Below are positions 9,037 through 17,932 of a stretch of 64,000 bases of DNA, one piece after another. Numbering within the stretch: position 1 is the stretch's first letter; every line of letters begins with the position of its first letter. The position numbers and the translations under genes are program-made. The notes under the pieces were generated by a model. That model was given only the letters and a program-made list of their open reading frames with translations. It was not told the origin of the DNA and did no database searches. This DNA comes from Thalassobius sp034670005 (GTDB lineage: Bacteria > Pseudomonadota > Alphaproteobacteria > Rhodobacterales > Rhodobacteraceae): the NCBI RefSeq assembly GCF_034670005.1, contig NZ_JAXMOH010000006.1, forward strand, positions 146,573 to 210,572, written 5' to 3'.

Positions 9037-10662
9037 TCAGAATCCTTTGGCCAGCGTTCTCAGCTCGAATTTCTGGATCTTGCCGGTCGAGGTCTTGGGT
9101 AATTCCTGAAACACCACCTTTTTCGGCGTCTTGAACCCGGCCAGCCGTTCGCGGGCAAAGGCGATCAGCGCGGCCTCATCCGCCTGATGCCCGTCCTTTA
9201 ATTCCACAAAAGCGCAGGGCACTTCGCCCCATTTTTCATCCGGTTTGGCCACCACCGCGCAAAGCAGCACATCGGGATGTGCCATCAGCACGCCTTCGAC
9301 CTCAACCGAACTGATATTTTCGCCGCCCGAAATGATGATGTCCTTGGCCCGGTCGGCGATCTGCACAAAGCTGTCGCGATGCTGCAAGGCGATGTCGCCG
9401 GTGTGGAAATAGCCGCCCGCGAAGGCCTCGGCGGTGGCGTCGGGGTTTTTCAAATACCCTTTCATCACACCGTTGCCGCGCATGACGATTTCGCCCTGCG
9501 TTTTGCCATCCATTGGGATCTGCTGCATTTTTTCGTCCATGACGGTGATATGTTCATAGATCGGCATCGCCACGCCCTGCCGCGCTTTGATCGCGGCGCG
9601 GTCATCACCTTGTAAGGGGTCCCATTCGGATTTCCAGGTGCATTCGGTGGCAGGACCGTAAACTTCGGTCAGGCCATAAACTTGCGTGACGTTGAACCCC
9701 ATCGGTTCGATCTTGGCCAGGGTCGCAGGGGCGGGCGGGGCACCGGCGGTGAACACCTCGACCACGTGATCGAAATCGCGGCGGTCGGAAGCGGGGGAAT
9801 TGACCAGCGTGTTCAAAACGATCGGCGCGCCGCCGAAATGGGTCACGCCTTCATTCGCGATGGCGTCGAATATTGCCTTGGCTGTGATGTCGCGGCAGCA
9901 CACCACGGTTCCGCCCAGAACCGGCATCATCCAGGTGTGGCACCAGCCGTTGCAGTGAAACAGCGGCACGATGGTCAGGTAGCGCGGGTGCAATGTCATC
10001 CGCCAGCTGATCACCTGACCCATCGCATTCAGATAGGCCCCGCGATGATGATAAACTACGCCCTTGGGCCGTCCGGTCGTGCCAGAGGTGTAATTCAGCG
10101 CAATGCTTTCCCATTCGTCCTCGGGCATGATCCACTGGAAATCCGCGTCACCGGTTTTCAGCAGGTCTTCGTATTCCATGTAATGCCCATGGGCATGAAC
10201 CCCGGCCTGATCGTCGGCCACTTCGATCAGGATCGGTGCGGGGCCGTCCATGATTTCGATCGCCTGAGCCAGAACCGGCAGGAATTGCGGATCGACCAGC
10301 ACCACCTTGGCCTGCCCGTGGTCCAGGATATAGGCGATGGTGTCGGCCTCGACCCGTGTGTTGATCGTGTTCAGGACGCCACCGCAGGCGGGCACACCGA
10401 AATGCGCTTCCGCTTGGGCCGGAATATTGGGCAGCACGGTGGCGACCACATCGCCGGGATTGACCCCCAGCTTGGTCAGCGCCGAGGCCAGCCGCGTTAC
10501 CCGGTCATGGTATTCGACATAGGTTTTGCGATGTGTGCCATAGACCACCGCCGGGTGGTCCGGAAATACTGTCTTCGCGCGGTTCAGCCATGATAGCGGG
10601 GTCAGCGGCACGTAATTCGCTGCAGTTTTCCCCAGTCCGGTTTCGTCGGCCATCCAACCCAT
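9037..10662 (-). CDS. Acyl-CoA synthetase (AMP-forming)
   Basis: Activates a carboxylic acid to its CoA thioester through an acyl-adenylate. It is 541 residues. The AMP-binding P-loop YTSGTTGRPKGVVYHH, the VYGLTEVYGPATE adenine motif, TGDIALQH, and the C-terminal lysine region PKTSTGKIQKFELR are all visible. The N-terminus (TAANYVPLTPLSWLNRA) matches the short- and medium-chain acyl-activating group that also holds plant AAE-type butyrate ligases. The substrate cannot be read from the sequence. It is a single minus-strand gene ending just before the DUF2892 promoter region. Confidence 0.88.
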   Translation of the reverse strand: MGWMADETGLGKTAANYVPLTPLSWLNRAKTVFPDHPAVVYGTHRKTYVEYHDRVTRLASALTKLGVNPGDVVATVLPNIPAQAEAHFGVPACGGVLNTINTRVEADTIAYILDHGQAKVVLVDPQFLPVLAQAIEIMDGPAPILIEVADDQAGVHAHGHYMEYEDLLKTGDADFQWIMPEDEWESIALNYTSGTTGRPKGVVYHHRGAYLNAMGQVISWRMTLHPRYLTIVPLFHCNGWCHTWMMPVLGGTVVCCRDITAKAIFDAIANEGVTHFGGAPIVLNTLVNSPASDRRDFDHVVEVFTAGAPPAPATLAKIEPMGFNVTQVYGLTEVYGPATECTWKSEWDPLQGDDRAAIKARQGVAMPIYEHITVMDEKMQQIPMDGKTQGEIVMRGNGVMKGYLKNPDATAEAFAGGYFHTGDIALQHRDSFVQIADRAKDIIISGGENISSVEVEGVLMAHPDVLLCAVVAKPDEKWGEVPCAFVELKDGHQADEAALIAFARERLAGFKTPKKVVFQELPKTSTGKIQKFELRTLAKGF

Positions 10663-10752
10663 GATGATTTCCTCCCTCTTTCATGGCGCATATTGCGCAG
10701 GGGGGAGGGGCTTGAAAAGTCCGTAAGAACACCAATCGGTCTTTTATCCCGC

Positions 10753-12330
10753 TCAGGCCATAAGGTCGTATTCGACACCGTTCAGCCAAAGCGTGATTTC
10801 CGATTGCGCGGCCCCGTCTACCAATGCCCAGATAATTTGGCCGGTCGGCCGGTAGATGACAAAGGCTTCTTCCACACCAGCGCCGCCCGCGCCGTCCGTT
10901 TCGACGAAATTGACCTGAAACTGATCGCGTGTCCCGGTGCGTCCGAATTGCAGGACATCGCCGTCAGCGGCGCTGTAATCCTGTATCCAGTCCGACCCGT
11001 GATCTGCGATCCCAAGGTGAAAAAACCTGTCGGCACCGTCACCGCCATTGGCCTGATCGTATCCGAAACCACCGTTGAGGAAATCATTGCCCGCGCCGCC
11101 ATACAGGATGTCGCCCCAGGCTTGTGCGGTCAGATTGTCGTCGCCGTTTGCCCCGATAACCGTGTCTGCGCCAAAGCCGCCGATCAGGGTGTCCTGACCG
11201 TCATCGCCGCGCAATTCGTCATTGCCATAGCCGCCGTCGATATAATCGTCACCCGTCCCGCCGAAGACGGCATCGTGGCGGTCTGCCGCGGTTTCGCCGC
11301 CCATGATCGTATCGTTGCCATCGCCACCGATTAGCGAATCCAGACCATCCCCACCGGTCAGGCTGTCATCGCCGCCGCGCCCGTTCAGGGTATCGTTACC
11401 ATCCAGCCCCTCCAGTCGATTGGCCAGATCATTCCCTTCGACAAGATCATTTCCAGCTGTGCCGATGGCGTTCTCGATGTCGACCCCGTAAGCGACCGCG
11501 ATCCGGGCCTGAACTCCGCCCGATGCATGGCCCAGTTCCGAAAATCTGCCCTCTCTGAGGTCCAGCACCGCCGCCGTTGTGCTGGCCCCTGCGGTCAGAG
11601 TGTCAGTGCCGCCCGCATCCCAAATGACATAGAGATTGCCGTCTTCGCGTAAAACGTAGGTATTATTGCCAGTGTGAAAGCTCTGATTGCCGCCCCAACG
11701 TTCCTGAAGCGCAGCAATGTCATAGAGCATCAGGCTTTCCGGTTCCTGACCAAGATCCGGGTTCGGAGTGTAGGACATGACTGTGAATTGGTAATTGTCC
11801 TCTTCCTCGGGCAGATACGGTCCCGGCGGAGCGTTGAGCGGATTCACATCGTAATTGCCCGGATGTTTCAAGGAAAACGCATGACCGATCTCGTGCAGGA
11901 TCAGGTTTATTTCGCTGGGCTGGGTCAGGTCTCGATCGGTGTTGAACACGACAAAGCCGTCATATTCCAGGCTGGGCCAGCTATCGTATTGAAACCGGCC
12001 TCTCCCGCCAGACAGCCCATAAGAGGCGCGCAAGAAGGTGATATCGACCGCGTTTTCGTCCAGAGTTTCGACGAACTGAACGTTCAGAACGCGCTCATAT
12101 TCCCTCAGCCCCGCGCGCACCGCATCGCGTTCGGCTTCGGTATATGTGCCCCAGCCGCCGACATCGGTCCAACTGGTTTCACGCAGATCATCGGGGCGGT
12201 CATTCTGAAAACTATAGCTGATCTGCAGAGGCGGCGCTGCTGTCGTATGATAAGTGTCATAGAAGGTGGGCCACTGAACCGCGTCAATCCGTTCGGGCAT
12301 GTCTTCGGGGGCTACGCCTTGCTGTGTCAT
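10753..12330 (-). CDS. Secreted RTX metalloprotease, serralysin-like
   Basis: Predicted secreted zinc protease of 525 residues without a Sec signal peptide. The catalytic domain carries HEIGHAFSLKH (zinc ligands His146, His150, His156; Glu147) and a Met-turn MSY at 185-187, the M10 metzincin layout. From about residue 285 there are glycine/aspartate nonapeptide repeats (GGDGNDT, GGTGDDY, GGFGADT), which form calcium-binding beta-rolls. The C-terminal end is hydrophobic and acidic-poor (WLNGVEYDLMA), as expected for type I secretion. No ABC/membrane-fusion export genes are beside it. Confidence 0.88.
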   Translation of the reverse strand: MTQQGVAPEDMPERIDAVQWPTFYDTYHTTAAPPLQISYSFQNDRPDDLRETSWTDVGGWGTYTEAERDAVRAGLREYERVLNVQFVETLDENAVDITFLRASYGLSGGRGRFQYDSWPSLEYDGFVVFNTDRDLTQPSEINLILHEIGHAFSLKHPGNYDVNPLNAPPGPYLPEEEDNYQFTVMSYTPNPDLGQEPESLMLYDIAALQERWGGNQSFHTGNNTYVLREDGNLYVIWDAGGTDTLTAGASTTAAVLDLREGRFSELGHASGGVQARIAVAYGVDIENAIGTAGNDLVEGNDLANRLEGLDGNDTLNGRGGDDSLTGGDGLDSLIGGDGNDTIMGGETAADRHDAVFGGTGDDYIDGGYGNDELRGDDGQDTLIGGFGADTVIGANGDDNLTAQAWGDILYGGAGNDFLNGGFGYDQANGGDGADRFFHLGIADHGSDWIQDYSAADGDVLQFGRTGTRDQFQVNFVETDGAGGAGVEEAFVIYRPTGQIIWALVDGAAQSEITLWLNGVEYDLMA

Positions 12331-12427
12331 GCTTTAACTCCCAAAATTTATTTAACGTTTGAAAATTACCGAAGTCTTGCGTGGACTAGGTCTTTTGGCA
12401 ATGCTTCGTTTGAGTTAGCATCGCGCC

Positions 12428-13099
12428 ATGTTTATTTCGCACGGTCGGCAATATATCTTCATCCATATCCCCAAGACCGGCGGCACCTCGATGGCGCTGG
12501 CGCTGGAAGACCGTGCCAAAAAGGACGATATCCTGATCGGCGATACGCCCAAAGCGACCAAGCGCCGGCGCAAGTACCAAAGTTCCGATTGCAAGGGGCG
12601 GTTGTGGAAACATTCCACCTTGGCCGATATCGAAGGCTTGGTCGGCGCCGACGAGATCGAGCGCTATTTCACCTTTACTATGGTGCGCAATCCGTGGGAC
12701 CGGGTGGTAAGCTATTATTATTGGCTCAGGGATCAAAACTTCGATCATCCGGCGGTGAAGCTGGCCAAGGGCGAAGCGTTCAGCGGCTTTCTCAGCCATC
12801 CGCTGACCTGGCGGACGCTGCAGGAAACACCGGCGCGATTTTACATGACCGACGCGCGCGGCAACGAGATTTGCGATACCTATATCCGGCTGGAACATGT
12901 CGATCAGGATGCTGAACCGCTTGTCGAACATCTGGGATTTTCACTGCGGTTGCCGCGGGTGAACGAATCGTCGCGCCGGAAAGATTACCGCAGCTATTAC
13001 AATGACAGCGACGCAGAGTTTCTGGCCGATATCTGTGCTGAGGATATCAAACGGTTCGGCTATCATTTTGATCCGGTGAAAACGCCGGTGGTGCTGTAA
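12428..13099 (+). CDS. Sulfotransferase family protein
   Basis: A 223-residue cytoplasmic protein of the sulfotransferase 2 superfamily, transferring sulfate from PAPS. The 5'-phosphosulfate loop HIPKTGGTS is at residues 13-21, and the 3'-phosphate motif region is VRNPWDRVVSYYYW near residue 90. The C-terminal region has a conserved RKDYRSYYNDSD. The acceptor is unknown; polysaccharide or lipid sulfation is typical of marine relatives. It is divergent from the RTX protease, with 97 bp between the starts. Confidence 0.85.
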   Translation: MFISHGRQYIFIHIPKTGGTSMALALEDRAKKDDILIGDTPKATKRRRKYQSSDCKGRLWKHSTLADIEGLVGADEIERYFTFTMVRNPWDRVVSYYYWLRDQNFDHPAVKLAKGEAFSGFLSHPLTWRTLQETPARFYMTDARGNEICDTYIRLEHVDQDAEPLVEHLGFSLRLPRVNESSRRKDYRSYYNDSDAEFLADICAEDIKRFGYHFDPVKTPVVL

Positions 13100-13161
13100 G
13101 GGTTGCGGCCGGGACTATACGCCCGAAGTGCGCGGCGATCCTTCGTCTACCCATCATTCTC

Positions 13162-13190
13162 AAAAAAAACGCGCCCCCGAAGGGACGCGC
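13162..13190 (-). terminator. Rho-independent terminator of the fad genes
   Basis: Read on the minus strand: GGCGCGTCCC, a TTCG loop, GGGGCGCG and eight Ts. It lies 28 bp after the stop of the 3-hydroxyacyl-CoA dehydrogenase gene. Confidence 0.85.
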
Positions 13191-13217
13191 CATACTCGGT
13201 AACGCTGTGCGGGGCCG

Positions 13218-15419
13218 TTAGGCCGCCGCTTTGTCTTCCTTGCCGAACCGGCCATAGAAGGTCTGACCTTTTTCGGCCATTTCCCGCAGCAGCGGCGGGC
13301 AGGAAAAGCGGTCGCCATAGGCTTCGGTCAGCTGATCGCAGCGCTCGGCGGCATAAGGCGTGCCGATGATGTCGATCCAGCTCAGCGGGCCGCCCGACCA
13401 GGGGGCAAAACCCCAGGCCAGGATGGCACCGACATCGCCCTCGCGGATGTCCATCAGAACGCCTTCCTCCAGCGCACGAACTGCTTCCAGCACCTGCGCG
13501 AACATCAGACGTTCCTGAACTTCGATCAGGTCGGGCTGCGGATCGGCCAGCGGGTATTTGTCTGTCATACCTTTCCAATAGCCCTGCCGTTTGCCTTTTT
13601 CGTCATAATCGAAGAACCCGGCCTTGGATTTGCGGCCCAGACGCCCTGCGTCTTCCATCCAGAAGATCAGGTCGTCGGACGGGCTGTCGGGATAGGCGTT
13701 GCCCATCGCGGCCTTGGTCGCCCGGGCGATCTTGGCCCCCAGATCGATCGAGGTCTCATCCGTCAGCTGAATCGGCCCCACAGGGAAGCCAAGCTGCTGC
13801 GCGGCATGGTCGATCAGCGCGGGGGAAACGCCCTCGGTTACCATCCGCATCGCTTCGTTCATGTAGGGAATGATGCAACGGTTGCAGTAGAAGAACCGCG
13901 CATCGTTGACCACGATCGGTGTCTTGCGGATCTGGCGCACATAGTCCAGCGCCTTGGCAACGGCCCGATCACCGGTTTCCTTGCCCTTAATGATCTCGAC
14001 CAGCAGCATTTTTTCGACCGGCGAAAAGAAGTGGATGCCGATGAACTGCTCGGACCGTTTGGAAGCCTTGGCAAGCTCGGTGATCGGCAGGGTCGAGGTG
14101 TTGGAGGCGAAGATGCAATCCTCGGGGATGATCGCCTCGACCTTTTGGGTCATCTCGGCCTTGACGCCGGGGTCTTCGAACACCGCCTCGATGATCAGAT
14201 CGCAGCCTTTGAGCGCGTCCAGATCCGGCGTTGCGGTGATCAGCGACAGCATCGCCTCTTTCTTCTCCGCGGTGACCTTGCCACGCTTGATGCCCTTGTC
14301 GAGATAGGCCTCGGTATAGGCTTTGCCCTTGTCGGCGGCGGCCTGATCGCGGTCGATCAGCACGACTTCCATGCCCGCTTGTGCCGACACCAACGCAATG
14401 CCCGCGCCCATCATGCCGGCGCCCAACACGCCCAGTTTCTTGACCGACTGATCGGGGATGTCTTTGGGCCGTACCGCGCCTTTTTCCAGCGCTTCCTTGT
14501 TCAGGAACAGCGACCGGATCATTGCAGCCGAAGACGGGTTCATCAGGATATGGGTGAACCAGCGCGCTTCGATCTTCAGCGCGGTGTCAAACGGCACCAT
14601 CGCGCCCTCATAGACCGCGCTCAGCAGCGCCTTGGCAGCCGGGAAGGCACCATTGGTGTTGGCGTTGACCATAGCAGAGGCGCCGACAAAGGTCGGGAAT
14701 CCGGCAGGGTGATAGGGCGCGCCGCCGGGCATCTTATACCCCTTGGCATCCCACGGCTTCACCAGATCGGCGTCTTTAGCGTTCAGCACCCATTCGCGGG
14801 CCGCGGCGACCGGATCACCGACCACGTCGTCGATGATGCCCGCGCCCTTGGCTTTCTTCGGATCGACCAGCTTGCCCTGCAGCAGGAAGGGCGACGCGCC
14901 CATCGCGCCCAGCTTGCGCACCAGACGGGTGGTGCCGCCGGCACCGGGGAAAATCCCGACCATGATTTCCGGCAGGCCGATCTTGGCCTTGGGATTTTCT
15001 GCGGCAAAGATGCGGTGGGTCGACAAGGGCAGTTCCAGCCCGATACCCACGGCAGTGCCGGGCAGGGCGGCCGCGATCGGCTTGCCGCCTTTCTTGGTCT
15101 TGAAATCCATCCCGGCCAGTTCGATTTTCCGCAGCAACCCGTGCATCTGCATGATGCCATCGAACAGCCCCTGTGCCGGATTGTCCCCGGCAGCGGTTTT
15201 CATGTCGGCCAGAACGTTCAGGTCCATGCCACCGGCGAAATCTTTCTTGCCGCTGGTGATCACGATGCCTTTGACGCCCTCGTCGGCAAGGGCCGCGTCG
15301 ATCAGATCGCTCAATTCGATCAGAGCTTCGCCGCTCATCACGTTCATCGATTTTCCAGGGCAGTCCCAGGTGACGATTGCGACGCCGTCGGCGTCTTTTT
15401 CCATGGTGAAATCAGTCAT
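13218..15419 (-). CDS. fadJ: Multifunctional enoyl-CoA hydratase / 3-hydroxyacyl-CoA dehydrogenase
   Basis: The middle two steps of fatty-acid beta-oxidation in one 733-residue chain. The N-terminal crotonase domain (about 1-190) has the oxyanion and acid/base regions (FAGGMDL, GTAVGIGLELPLS, GLPEIMVGIFPGAGGT). An NAD-binding domain begins near residue 335 with LGVLGAGMMGAGIA, followed by the dehydrogenase C-terminal domains with SNTSTLPI and HFFSPVEKM. The start ATG 15419 has AGGAG upstream; a GTG three codons earlier is less likely. The thiolase gene lies 21 bp upstream, so it is the last gene of a GST-thiolase-FadJ operon. FadJ and FadB types cannot be told apart here. Confidence 0.93.
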   Translation of the reverse strand: MTDFTMEKDADGVAIVTWDCPGKSMNVMSGEALIELSDLIDAALADEGVKGIVITSGKKDFAGGMDLNVLADMKTAAGDNPAQGLFDGIMQMHGLLRKIELAGMDFKTKKGGKPIAAALPGTAVGIGLELPLSTHRIFAAENPKAKIGLPEIMVGIFPGAGGTTRLVRKLGAMGASPFLLQGKLVDPKKAKGAGIIDDVVGDPVAAAREWVLNAKDADLVKPWDAKGYKMPGGAPYHPAGFPTFVGASAMVNANTNGAFPAAKALLSAVYEGAMVPFDTALKIEARWFTHILMNPSSAAMIRSLFLNKEALEKGAVRPKDIPDQSVKKLGVLGAGMMGAGIALVSAQAGMEVVLIDRDQAAADKGKAYTEAYLDKGIKRGKVTAEKKEAMLSLITATPDLDALKGCDLIIEAVFEDPGVKAEMTQKVEAIIPEDCIFASNTSTLPITELAKASKRSEQFIGIHFFSPVEKMLLVEIIKGKETGDRAVAKALDYVRQIRKTPIVVNDARFFYCNRCIIPYMNEAMRMVTEGVSPALIDHAAQQLGFPVGPIQLTDETSIDLGAKIARATKAAMGNAYPDSPSDDLIFWMEDAGRLGRKSKAGFFDYDEKGKRQGYWKGMTDKYPLADPQPDLIEVQERLMFAQVLEAVRALEEGVLMDIREGDVGAILAWGFAPWSGGPLSWIDIIGTPYAAERCDQLTEAYGDRFSCPPLLREMAEKGQTFYGRFGKEDKAAA

Positions 15420-15440
15420 TTGTCTCACTCCTGTCCCCGC

Positions 15441-16652
15441 TTAAACGCGTTCGATGATGGTTGCCGCACCCATGCCGGACGCGATGCACAAGGTGGCCAG
15501 GCCCATTTCCTTGTCGGTCCGTTCAAGTTCGTCCAGTAGCGTGCTGATGATGATCGCGCCGGTGGCCCCCAGCGGGTGGCCCATCGCGATCGAGCCGCCA
15601 TTGACGTTGATCAGGTCCGGGTCGACGTCGAAGGCCTGCTGGAACCGCAGCACGACGGCGGCAAAGGCTTCGTTCACTTCGAACAGGTCGATATCCGAAA
15701 TGGACAACCCGCTTTCGGCGAGGATTTTCTGCGTGGCCGGAACCGGACCGGTCAACATAATGGTCGGATCGGTGCCGATTTTTGCGGTGGCCCGGATGCG
15801 GGCACGCGGGGTCAGACCGTATTTCTTGCCGAATTCTGCGTTGCCGACCAGAACCCCGGCCGATCCGTCGACGATGCCCGAAGAGTTGCCGGCATGGTGG
15901 ATGTGATTGACCTTTTCCAGATGCGGATATTTCAGCATCGCCACCTTGTCAAAGCCCGGCATCACTTCGCCCATGTCCTTGAAGGACGGCTTCAGCGCGC
16001 CCAAAGTCTGCATGTCGGTGCCGGGGCGGATGAATTCGTCATGATCGAGAATGGTCAGCCCGTTCACGTCGGTGACCGGGATAACCGATTTTGCAAACCG
16101 GTTGTCATCCCACGCCGCCTTGGCGCGGCGCTGCGATTCCACCGCCAGCGCGTCGGCCTGATCGCGGCTGAAGCCGTATTCGGTGGCAATGATATCGGCC
16201 GAAATACCCTGCGGCACGAAATACTGGTCCAGCGCGACGGAAGGATCGACGGCGATGGCGGCGCCGTCACTGCCCATCGGTACGCGGCTCATCATTTCCA
16301 CGCCACCGGCGATATAGGCCTCACCGGCCCCGCCCCTGACCTGGTTGGCCGCAAGGTTGACCGCTTCCATGCCGGACGCGCAGAACCGGTTGATCGACAG
16401 CCCGGGGATCGATTCATCGAGATCTGAGGCCAGAACCGCGGTCCGCGCCAGACAGGCCCCCTGTTCCATCACCTGGGTGACGTTGCCCCAGATCACATCC
16501 TCTACCGCGTGGCCATCCAAGCCGTTGCGGCCCTTCAGCGCGTTCAGAACGGTTGCGGACATCCGCAGAGAGGTGACTTCGTGCAGGCTGCCGTCCGGGC
16601 GGCCCTTGCCGCGCGGTGTACGCACCGCGTCATAAATATAGGCTTCGGTCAT
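15441..16652 (-). CDS. fadA: Acetyl-CoA C-acyltransferase (thiolase)
   Basis: Thiolytic cleavage of 3-ketoacyl-CoA, the last beta-oxidation step. It is 403 residues. The nucleophile is Cys91 in INRFCASGMEAV. The histidine motif NGGSIAMGHPLGATGA and the C-terminal acid/base Cys in CIASGMGAA are present. The family includes both FadA-type degradative and biosynthetic thiolases; coupling to the FadJ-type gene 21 bp downstream supports a degradative role. The GST gene is 20 bp upstream. Confidence 0.92.
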   Translation of the reverse strand: MTEAYIYDAVRTPRGKGRPDGSLHEVTSLRMSATVLNALKGRNGLDGHAVEDVIWGNVTQVMEQGACLARTAVLASDLDESIPGLSINRFCASGMEAVNLAANQVRGGAGEAYIAGGVEMMSRVPMGSDGAAIAVDPSVALDQYFVPQGISADIIATEYGFSRDQADALAVESQRRAKAAWDDNRFAKSVIPVTDVNGLTILDHDEFIRPGTDMQTLGALKPSFKDMGEVMPGFDKVAMLKYPHLEKVNHIHHAGNSSGIVDGSAGVLVGNAEFGKKYGLTPRARIRATAKIGTDPTIMLTGPVPATQKILAESGLSISDIDLFEVNEAFAAVVLRFQQAFDVDPDLINVNGGSIAMGHPLGATGAIIISTLLDELERTDKEMGLATLCIASGMGAATIIERV

Positions 16653-16672
16653 CAGTTGCCTTCCTTCTCGTT

Positions 16673-17308
16673 TCAGGCCCGGTCGGCAGGCGAGCCGGGC
16701 ATCAGGTCATAGGGGTGTTTCCAACCGGGCTGGTCGCTGATGTTGCTCAGCCAGCGGTCGATATTGGGCCAGTCGGCGCGGTCAAACCCGAACGGTTCGG
16801 GATAATAAAGATAGCCGCAGCAGGAAATGTCGGCATTGGTGATGCCATCGCCAACGATCCAGTCTCGGCCCTCAAGATGGGCATTCAGGGTCTGGTAGGC
16901 GGCTTTGAGGCGGCCCAGATTGAAACCGATGACATCCGGGTTGCGGTGCTTTTCGGGCAGGAAATTCATCAGGAACCGGGTCATGCCAGCCTGCGAGCTG
17001 AGCTTGTGATTATCCCACAGGACCCAGCGGAGTACTTCGTATTTCTCCTCCTGTGTCCGACCTCCGAATTTGCCTGATTTGTCGGAGACATATTGCTGGA
17101 TCACGCCGGACTGACTGAGCTTCAGGTCGCCATCGACCATCACCGGCGCTTCGCCCATTTCATTGATTTCGCGGTATTCGGGGGTTCGGTTCTCGCCATT
17201 GAAGAAATCGACAAAGACCGGTTCCCAGTCCAGCCCGCTGAGTTGCAGCGCCAGCGCCGCCTTGTAGGAATTCCCGCTTTCTCCGAAGCAATAGAGTTTG
17301 ATTGTCAT
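16673..17308 (-). CDS. Glutathione S-transferase family protein
   Basis: A 211-residue two-domain GST. The thioredoxin-like N-terminal domain begins MTIKLYCFGESGNSYKAALA with a candidate catalytic Ser in ESGNS, and has the cis-Pro/SQS motif (EAPVMVDGDLKLSQSGVI) near residue 55-70. The all-alpha C-terminal domain has the N-capping box (GDGITNADISC). It is the first gene of the thiolase/FadJ operon, with GGGAGG upstream of the start. A role in detoxifying reactive acyl intermediates is only a guess. Confidence 0.88.
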   Translation of the reverse strand: MTIKLYCFGESGNSYKAALALQLSGLDWEPVFVDFFNGENRTPEYREINEMGEAPVMVDGDLKLSQSGVIQQYVSDKSGKFGGRTQEEKYEVLRWVLWDNHKLSSQAGMTRFLMNFLPEKHRNPDVIGFNLGRLKAAYQTLNAHLEGRDWIVGDGITNADISCCGYLYYPEPFGFDRADWPNIDRWLSNISDQPGWKHPYDLMPGSPADRA

Positions 17309-17352
17309 GCGTGCTCCCTCCCGATGGTTTGCATGTGGACAGGCTTGAGTGT

Positions 17353-17542
17353 GAGTATTTTTGGCAAGATGAAAAGCGATGCCTTTCGAAGTAACGCGCC
17401 GTTAAGGTTAATCCATTAAGCATAACGCTGCGTTACAGGCTGGAGAGCCGATGGACGTGCAAGGTGAAACCCCGTTCCGCGCCCCGGTTCCGGGTTTGTG
17501 GGGCGGGGCGCCTCTTGTGGGTTCATCTTGCCAAAAATACTC
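17353..17542. repeat. Pair of perfect 21-bp inverted repeats
   Basis: The 21 bases at 17353-17373 (GAGTATTTTTGGCAAGATGA plus one base) are exactly reverse-complementary to 17522-17542, with 148 bp between. They fill most of the 302-bp gap between the GST gene and the small gene at 17611. The arms could form a long-range RNA stem or be two copies of a dispersed intergenic repeat. Apart from them I see no gene in the gap. Confidence 0.75.
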
Positions 17543-17610
17543 AAAAAAGCGCAACTTTTCAGCAGCCTGAGGCTTGGTCTATGGCGCGTTTGGATTACGT
17601 CTCCCTTTGC

Positions 17611-17823
17611 TTAGCGTTTCCGCGCATCCAGTTCTGAATTGAACAATCGCAGCTTGTGGCCGAAATTCTCGTGGTCGATGATCCCGTCGAAATTCTCGAA
17701 CACGAAGGAAATCGCCTCGCCCTCGTCAAGCCCGGCCTCGGCCGCGAACCTTTTCAGCCGCCGGTAGGCGTCTTCGGTCATGGCGATTGGCATGCGCCGG
17801 GTCAGCCGGAAGCGTTTGGGCAT
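17611..17823 (-). CDS. Small conserved-looking protein, function unknown
   Basis: From ATG 17823, with GGAGGAG nine bases upstream, the product is 70 residues, starting MPKRFRLTRRMPIAMTEDAY. It is basic at the N-terminus, with a predicted helical middle (RRLKRFAAEAGLDEGEAISF) and a polar C-terminus. The layout recalls short ribbon-helix-helix-like proteins, but I do not recognise a family. It lies 109 bp after the acyl-CoA dehydrogenase gene on the same strand. The strong ribosome site and codon pattern argue that it is real. Confidence 0.6.
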   Translation of the reverse strand: MPKRFRLTRRMPIAMTEDAYRRLKRFAAEAGLDEGEAISFVFENFDGIIDHENFGHKLRLFNSELDARKR

Positions 17824-17932
17824 TGATCTCCTCCTTGTCGGATTCAACCGGCGCGCATCCCCTGCGCGCCGGAGCCGTGAGTGGGGCATTCCCCCCCCCT
17901 GTCAGCCTAAACAGGCGCGGTTAACTCCGGGC

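Noticed and set aside
11080..11410. Regular GC-rich periodicity checked as a DNA repeat array
   Set aside because: It is the coding sequence of the RTX calcium-binding nonapeptides.
13806..15539. A 577-codon plus-strand frame over the FadJ-type gene
   Set aside because: It is antisense to a gene with all catalytic motifs; the translation is His/Arg/Gly-rich low-pattern sequence with no ribosome site.
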